Notes under the pieces: model-generated
What the model saw: only the letters and a program-made list of their open reading frames with translations
Told to the model about the DNA's origin: nothing
Database searches by the model: none
Position numbers and translations under genes: made by a program
In this document: in pieces, positions 59,945 through 64,000 of the stretch
How positions within the stretch are numbered: the stretch's first letter is position 1
Layout: each line of letters begins with the position of its first letter
NCBI GenBank assembly: GCA_009839745.1
Contig: VXPE01000045.1
Location: 28,718-92,717, forward strand
From: Candidatus Poribacteria bacterium
GTDB taxonomy: Bacteria; Poribacteria; WGA-4E; WGA-3G
Direction of reading: 5' to 3'
Length of the DNA: 64,000 nucleotides

Positions 59945-62911
59945 ATGCTAAGAAGAAAAGTGTTATTTCTGCGCAAGCCTATAGAGGCTTGCGGAACAAT
60001 ATTTTGTTTGGGGTTGCTGATCGTTGCGGGTGCTGAACTCTATGCCCAAGAGCAGCAACCCACAATGCGTGTCGCCGAAACCGACGCGCAAGGACGCGCA
60101 ATCCGTTTCGACTTTAACTTTACAAGTCAAGAACTCAACGGGCTCTTTGAATGGCTCTCGCGGGAGGCTGACCTCACGATCATTGCAAGCGAAGAAGACA
60201 TTAAAGATAAAAAATTCTCCCTAATTAATCTCAACAATGTAACGATCGAAGAAGTCATTGAGAAAATCAAAACCGTGCTCACCCAATATGATCTCACGCT
60301 CATCCAAACCGATAGTACCCTCTTGGTTACGACCTTCGCTCGTGCGATAGCCACAAAAGGCATTGTTAAAAGTATCCCACCGAACCCTGAACGGGTTGAC
60401 ATGACCGACGAAATCCAAACCTATATCATCCAATTGGATACCGTTGTTGCATCTGAGCAGGTAGATCGTCTCAAGCCGCTTCTCAATAAACAGGCAAATA
60501 TTTTTGCAGATTCCGCCACGAACGCCCTCGTTATCACCGATGTCGCTTCTAATATACACCGCATTGTTTCCATTCTTCAGATCGCAGATGAGGGGGAACG
60601 CTTCCCTTTAAAGATTCTCATTGTGCCGCTCATTTACGCTGAAGCCGAACCGTTGGCACAAACGCTCACAAACGTTTTTCAAGAGGAGGGTGAAGGTAGT
60701 GAGGAGGGTAAAGGACAACGCGGTCGACTCGGTGGCGATGCAGTGCAGGCAAAAGCCGCCGCAGCGCAAATGAAAGCCGATGGCACCGGCTATGAAGTCC
60801 TTCAAGGCAGAATCAAGATTATCGCCGATGTCAACTCGAATTCACTCGTGCTCAAAGCGTCCGAGGCGAACCTTGTTTTCCTCCAAGAAATTATCAAGGA
60901 ACTCGACATTGCTCCCAACGTCACCACCGAAATCCGCACGTTCCGACTTAAATACGCAACCGCTGCAGATGTCGCACAAACCCTACAAGAAATACTTACG
61001 GGTGATGCTCCCGATAATCGACGCAGAATGGATCCTTGGGATCGCGCGAAATTGAGAACCTATCAACGCGAACAGGGGATCGATACCTCCCAAGGCATCG
61101 TCGGCACTGTCAATGTTTCGCATAACGACCGAATCAATGTCGTCGTTGTTTCCTCGGACCCACGCAACTTCTCCATTATTGAGAAGGTCATCAATCAGCT
61201 TGACCAAGAGCAAACACAGGAAGAAATCAGACTCTATTTTCTTAAATTCGCGGATGCCGAAACGCTTGTGCCGAATCTGCAAGACCTCTTTGAAGGCGGC
61301 AGCGCGGGCGCAGATAGTGAACTCCCCTGGTGGCGACGCAGGGAGCGACAACCGACAGAAAGCACTACCGGTTTCGGTGTCCAAGGCGAAGTGCATCTCG
61401 TCGCGGACTTACGCCTTAATGCCATTCTTATATCAACGAGTGCGCAAAACTTTGAAACCATTGACGCACTCATCAAAAGACTCGATGTCAACATGCCGGA
61501 CCAGGAGTGGGGCACCCGCATGTATAAACTCAAGTATGCCGATGCAGAGAACGTCGCCGTTGTCATCAATAACGTCTATCAAGGCAGCTCCCAAAACACC
61601 GGCAACTTTTTCTTTTTCCTTGCTGAACGCAACCGCAATCAAACACAAGGGGCACTCGCTGGCAACGTCACCGCCGAACCTTATCCGACACTCAATGCCG
61701 TCATCGTCTCAACCGCCACGCAACGCAACTTCGACCTCATCACGGAATTTATTAACTCCATGGATGTTCCTACACCGGAAGGGCAAAAGGAGATTACTGA
61801 AGCAATCCGTCTTGAATACGGGAGTGCGGATCATCTCCAGGAGGTACTCGAACGGGTTTGGGCGGGAGAGGAAGATGGGGGTGGTTTTAGCTTCAGCCGT
61901 TTCTTTGCGTCTGGGGGTAGACAGGAACAGCAAGACATCAATTCCTTACGGGGTAAAGTCACCGTTTTTGCGGATTCCGACACCAATTCCCTGATTATCA
62001 CGACGCAGCAACGATACTTCGCCCAAGTCAAGGCGCTCATCCAGAAGTTAGATTTCGTCCGAGGTCAGGTCTGGATCGACATTCAGATCCTGGAAGTGAC
62101 GCTTGACGAGACAACCAAACTCGGTATTGAACTGACGGCACAAGAGAACAAAATTTTCGGTGTGTCCGCAAGACCCGGAAATCCGCTTATCGGGGAATTC
62201 GACTCACAACTCGGACTCGAACAGGAAATTTCAGGGTTTAACTACGGTTTGGCAACCAAAGAGTATATGGCACTCCTCCACACCTTGATGCGTGAGAACA
62301 AGGTGCAAACCCTTTCGACACCGTCGCTTTTGACCCGTGATAGTTGGAATGCCACATGGAGCAGTGGTCGCCGCATCCCGTATCTTCAGAGCGTTGATAC
62401 GACGAGTATCTTGGGAGACACCGTCTCCCAACCGCTTTTCAACTACGACTTCATCGATCCGCCGGTAGGCATCAACATCTCGCTCACGCCTTATATCGCC
62501 AAATCGCAAGTCGGTGAGGATGGCAAACGGACGATCGGATTGGATATTGAGAACATCAGCGCGAGCAACTTCATTGAATTTACTGACTTTAACGCCCCTG
62601 TCACCGATGACAATTCCATCAGTGTCTATATTGATGTCGAGGACGGTCACCAGATTGTCGTTGGGGGTATCATCCGTAAAAAGCAGAAGCAGGTAGAGAG
62701 CAAACTTCCGATTTTGGGCGATATTCCGTTGCTTGGACGGCTCTTCAAAAGCACCGAAACCGCTGTCGAAGATGCTGAGATCGTTATCATCATTACGCCG
62801 CACATTGTAGACATTAAGAACCCGGAGGACCTCGAAAAACTCAAGGAGAAAGCGGACACCTGGCAGAATAACGGGAGCACCCAAACGGAATCGAAGACCC
62901 CAGAGCAGTAG
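59945..62911 (+). CDS. gspD: Type II secretion secretin GspD with six N1-type domains
   Basis: Outer-membrane secretin, 988 aa from ATG 59945 (AGGA 9 nt upstream). A signal peptide (hydrophobic core about 18-30, ending L-Y-A-Q-E) is followed by an N0 domain (about 50-130). Then come six N1/NolW-type modules, each opening with a pattern like I-R-T-F-R-L-K-Y-A-T-A-A-D and closing with N-A-V-I-V-S-T...I-x-x-L-D: nt 60408-60590, 60603-60910, 60925-61203, 61220-61485, 61507-61767, 61792-62055. GspD normally has three. The secretin core (about 700-970) ends V-E-S-K-L-P-I-L-G-D-I-P-L-L-G-R-L-F. The leader carries a palindromic element. No GspC or pilotin gene is visible. Confidence 0.96.
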   Translation: MLRRKVLFLRKPIEACGTIFCLGLLIVAGAELYAQEQQPTMRVAETDAQGRAIRFDFNFTSQELNGLFEWLSREADLTIIASEEDIKDKKFSLINLNNVTIEEVIEKIKTVLTQYDLTLIQTDSTLLVTTFARAIATKGIVKSIPPNPERVDMTDEIQTYIIQLDTVVASEQVDRLKPLLNKQANIFADSATNALVITDVASNIHRIVSILQIADEGERFPLKILIVPLIYAEAEPLAQTLTNVFQEEGEGSEEGKGQRGRLGGDAVQAKAAAAQMKADGTGYEVLQGRIKIIADVNSNSLVLKASEANLVFLQEIIKELDIAPNVTTEIRTFRLKYATAADVAQTLQEILTGDAPDNRRRMDPWDRAKLRTYQREQGIDTSQGIVGTVNVSHNDRINVVVVSSDPRNFSIIEKVINQLDQEQTQEEIRLYFLKFADAETLVPNLQDLFEGGSAGADSELPWWRRRERQPTESTTGFGVQGEVHLVADLRLNAILISTSAQNFETIDALIKRLDVNMPDQEWGTRMYKLKYADAENVAVVINNVYQGSSQNTGNFFFFLAERNRNQTQGALAGNVTAEPYPTLNAVIVSTATQRNFDLITEFINSMDVPTPEGQKEITEAIRLEYGSADHLQEVLERVWAGEEDGGGFSFSRFFASGGRQEQQDINSLRGKVTVFADSDTNSLIITTQQRYFAQVKALIQKLDFVRGQVWIDIQILEVTLDETTKLGIELTAQENKIFGVSARPGNPLIGEFDSQLGLEQEISGFNYGLATKEYMALLHTLMRENKVQTLSTPSLLTRDSWNATWSSGRRIPYLQSVDTTSILGDTVSQPLFNYDFIDPPVGINISLTPYIAKSQVGEDGKRTIGLDIENISASNFIEFTDFNAPVTDDNSISVYIDVEDGHQIVVGGIIRKKQKQVESKLPILGDIPLLGRLFKSTETAVEDAEIVIIITPHIVDIKNPEDLEKLKEKADTWQNNGSTQTESKTPEQ
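59972..60003. repeat. Palindromic element inside the gspD signal peptide
   Basis: CGCAAGCC-TATAGA-GGCTTGCG (59972-59993, perfect 8-base arms) followed by GAACAATATT. It encodes R-K-P-I-E-A-C-G-T-I-F in the n-region of the signal peptide. The same DNA precedes phoU at 4253. Confidence 0.7.
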
Positions 62912-63021
62912 GTCTTACAAAACAGGAGTGTTTTGAATACTGCGGTAAATTTCTCCAGGGTTCAAACCAGAATTAAATTTCTGGTGGCAGTCCAAATTCC
63001 TAATTTTTTTGCAATAAAACC

Positions 63022-63051
63022 TTGACAGATGGCAGTCTATAATATTAACAT
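63022..63051 (+). promoter_or_regulatory. Putative promoter for the 63103 gene
   Basis: A perfect TTGACA at 63022-63027 is followed by A/T-rich sequence. TATAAT (63038) is too close at 10 nt; TATTAA (15 nt) or TAACAT (18 nt) are the possible partners. Confidence 0.4.
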
Positions 63052-63102
63052 ATTATTAAGGACAATGAAAGTAAAAATTTTATCTACATAGGGAGGACTG
63101 CT

Positions 63103-63834
63103 ATGCGAAAAATCGCTATTCTCGTTGCTTTGCTAATTTCAGTTCTGTTCTTATACCAGATGAGTCATGCAGAACTTCTTGTAGCAGACGACTTTAAAGG
63201 TAAACTGAAAGATAAGTACTGGAAGGGACAGAAAGAATCTTGGAAAATCAAAAACGAGCATCTGGAAATTCATCGCGTCGCGGGTGACGGAAACGGTGCC
63301 GAAGATTTTGGATACGGCGTGGTAGAATTTGAAAATTTTGGACTGCGTCTTGATTTCTATTTGTTCAATGATGATGATTTCCCGAGTAAAATGGAGATTC
63401 TGTTTCGCGCCAACCAAGATTTACACTTCTATCAACTCATCATCACGCCCGCGAATGGATTCGGTCGCCCGAACTCCGCCCGTTGGTATAAGCGGGAGGG
63501 AGAGGATCGCGGCACATGGAATGAGTATCGTGACTTCAGAGCTGAATTTCCGTTTCCGATTGAGACGAAGGAGTGGTACACCCTGGGGTTGCTCGGAAAG
63601 GGAAGCACGTTTCAACTCTACGTCAAAAAACAAGGGGCATTAGTGTTTCAAAAGGTTTCGGAATGGACAGACCCCAAGGATCTACATCCGAAAGGTGTCC
63701 TCGGTTTTCACACCAATCAACTGCAACACTATTATGTTGACAACGTTTACCTTTATGATAAACCCAACGAGGTGAACCTCGCTGTTGAACCCGCTGGAAA
63801 ACTCGCTGTAACGTGGGCGACCCTTAAACAGTAG
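63103..63834 (+). CDS. Secreted LamG/DUF1080-like protein
   Basis: A 243-aa exported protein. The signal peptide is residues 1-23 (I-A-I-L-V-A-L-L-I-S-V-L-F-L core, cleavage after S-H-A). The mature part starts L-L-V-A-D-D-F-K-G and shows alternating beta strands ending with Q-H-Y-Y-V-D-N-V-Y-L-Y-D, as in concanavalin-like lectin/glucanase sandwich domains (DUF1080 group). Those bind or cleave glycans, but no catalytic residues stand out. GGGAGGA precedes the ATG. It lies just after gspD and could be a substrate of the secretion system (inference). Confidence 0.78.
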   Translation: MRKIAILVALLISVLFLYQMSHAELLVADDFKGKLKDKYWKGQKESWKIKNEHLEIHRVAGDGNGAEDFGYGVVEFENFGLRLDFYLFNDDDFPSKMEILFRANQDLHFYQLIITPANGFGRPNSARWYKREGEDRGTWNEYRDFRAEFPFPIETKEWYTLGLLGKGSTFQLYVKKQGALVFQKVSEWTDPKDLHPKGVLGFHTNQLQHYYVDNVYLYDKPNEVNLAVEPAGKLAVTWATLKQ

Positions 63835-63936
63835 TCGTCCCAGATTTAGACAAAGCGTGCCAGTCGGATGTAACAGCGGTAACGCTAAATCTTGGCAACC
63901 TAAAAAAGGTTTACTTCAAGGCATATTTTGGTGTAT

Positions 63937-63954
63937 ACTTTAGTATACTAAAGT
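63937..63954. promoter_or_regulatory. 18-bp perfect palindrome, operator candidate
   Basis: ACTTTAGTATACTAAAGT reads the same on both strands without a loop, typical of a site for a dimeric repressor. It lies 24 bp before an ATG at 63978 whose frame runs off the window. Confidence 0.5.
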
Positions 63955-63977
63955 TTGGACAATTTTAAGAATTAAGA

Positions 63978-64000
63978 TGCAGAAAAGCAGAAAAGCAGGT
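63978..64000 (+). CDS. Possible start of a gene cut by the window end
   Basis: ATG followed by seven codons (Q-K-S-R-K-A-G) to the edge. Only a weak AAG-rich ribosome site precedes it, but the palindrome just upstream supports a regulated start. It is too short to identify. Confidence 0.25.

Noticed and set aside
61113..61994. A 293-codon plus-strand frame within gspD
   Set aside because: It lies in another frame of a clearly coding secretin, is rich in Ser/Thr/Lys with no domain, and has no ribosome site.
62231..62884. A 217-codon minus-strand frame opposite the end of gspD
   Set aside because: Antisense shadow of the secretin core, with no recognisable motif.
62940..62985. tRNA-like GGTTCAAACC sequence
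   Set aside because: The flanking bases do not form a T-stem, and no acceptor or D-arm is present upstream.

Overview
The window is about 64 kb of dense bacterial chromosome from a Gram-negative (diderm) organism: it carries a type II secretion system with an outer-membrane secretin, a sedoheptulose-7-phosphate isomerase for heptose synthesis, lipoproteins and PhoU/MscS-type envelope genes. Gfo/Idh/MocA oxidoreductase, PhyH dioxygenase, sulfatase-like, D-threonine-aldolase-like and amidohydrolase genes, many short palindromic repeats, and the TTG/GTG starts together recall Candidatus Poribacteria or related PVC-like uncultured lineages. That assignment is inference from gene content; no rRNA or other marker in the window fixes it.

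Layout. (1) 1-8.6 kb: tail of a PstA/PstC-type permease, a voltage-sensor K+ channel, three PstB-type ATPases around one PstA-type permease, PhoU, then on the minus strand an MscS channel and an SLC12-type cation-chloride transporter: a phosphate and ion-homeostasis block. (2) 8.6-14.8 kb: small-molecule metabolism (oxidoreductase, MFS exporter, UbiX, DSD1/DTA-type PLP enzyme, PhyH dioxygenase, amidohydrolase). (3) 14.8-19.6 kb, minus: a translation/secretion operon ffh-rpsP-khpA-trmD-rplS-rnhB-yraN behind a consensus promoter, lacking the usual rimM. (4) 19.7-24.7 kb: beta-helix lipoprotein, UbiA-type prenyltransferase, sulfatase-like hydrolase, Liv-type binding protein. (5) 24.7-37 kb: an accessory defence/toxin-antitoxin island: type III restriction (Res) and modification (Mod) genes separated by a RelE-type TA module, an unrecognised 323-aa protein and a DUF3696-like AAA ATPase, a MITE with 8-bp flanking repeats, an HNH + DUF262 pair, a decayed PIN locus, a DegT aminotransferase and a HigBA pair. 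(6) 37-46.3 kb: gltX and glnS, a two-domain ABC permease, an internally deleted PIN gene, gmhA, and a DUF4212 + sodium:solute symporter pair. (7) 46.3-63 kb: two exported proteins of unknown role followed by a type II secretion operon gspE-F-G-H-I-J-K-L-M-D. (8) The end holds a secreted lectin-fold-like protein and an 18-bp palindrome before a gene that runs off the window.

Most noteworthy: the three PstB ATPases have complementary motif losses (two have lost Q-loop and H-switch residues but keep the signature; the third has lost the signature but keeps the rest), so they look built to form asymmetric heterodimers; the defence island contains an ATPase plus unknown-partner pair nested inside a split type III R-M system; the secretin has six N1-type domains instead of three; and short palindromic elements lie inside coding sequences as well as between genes.
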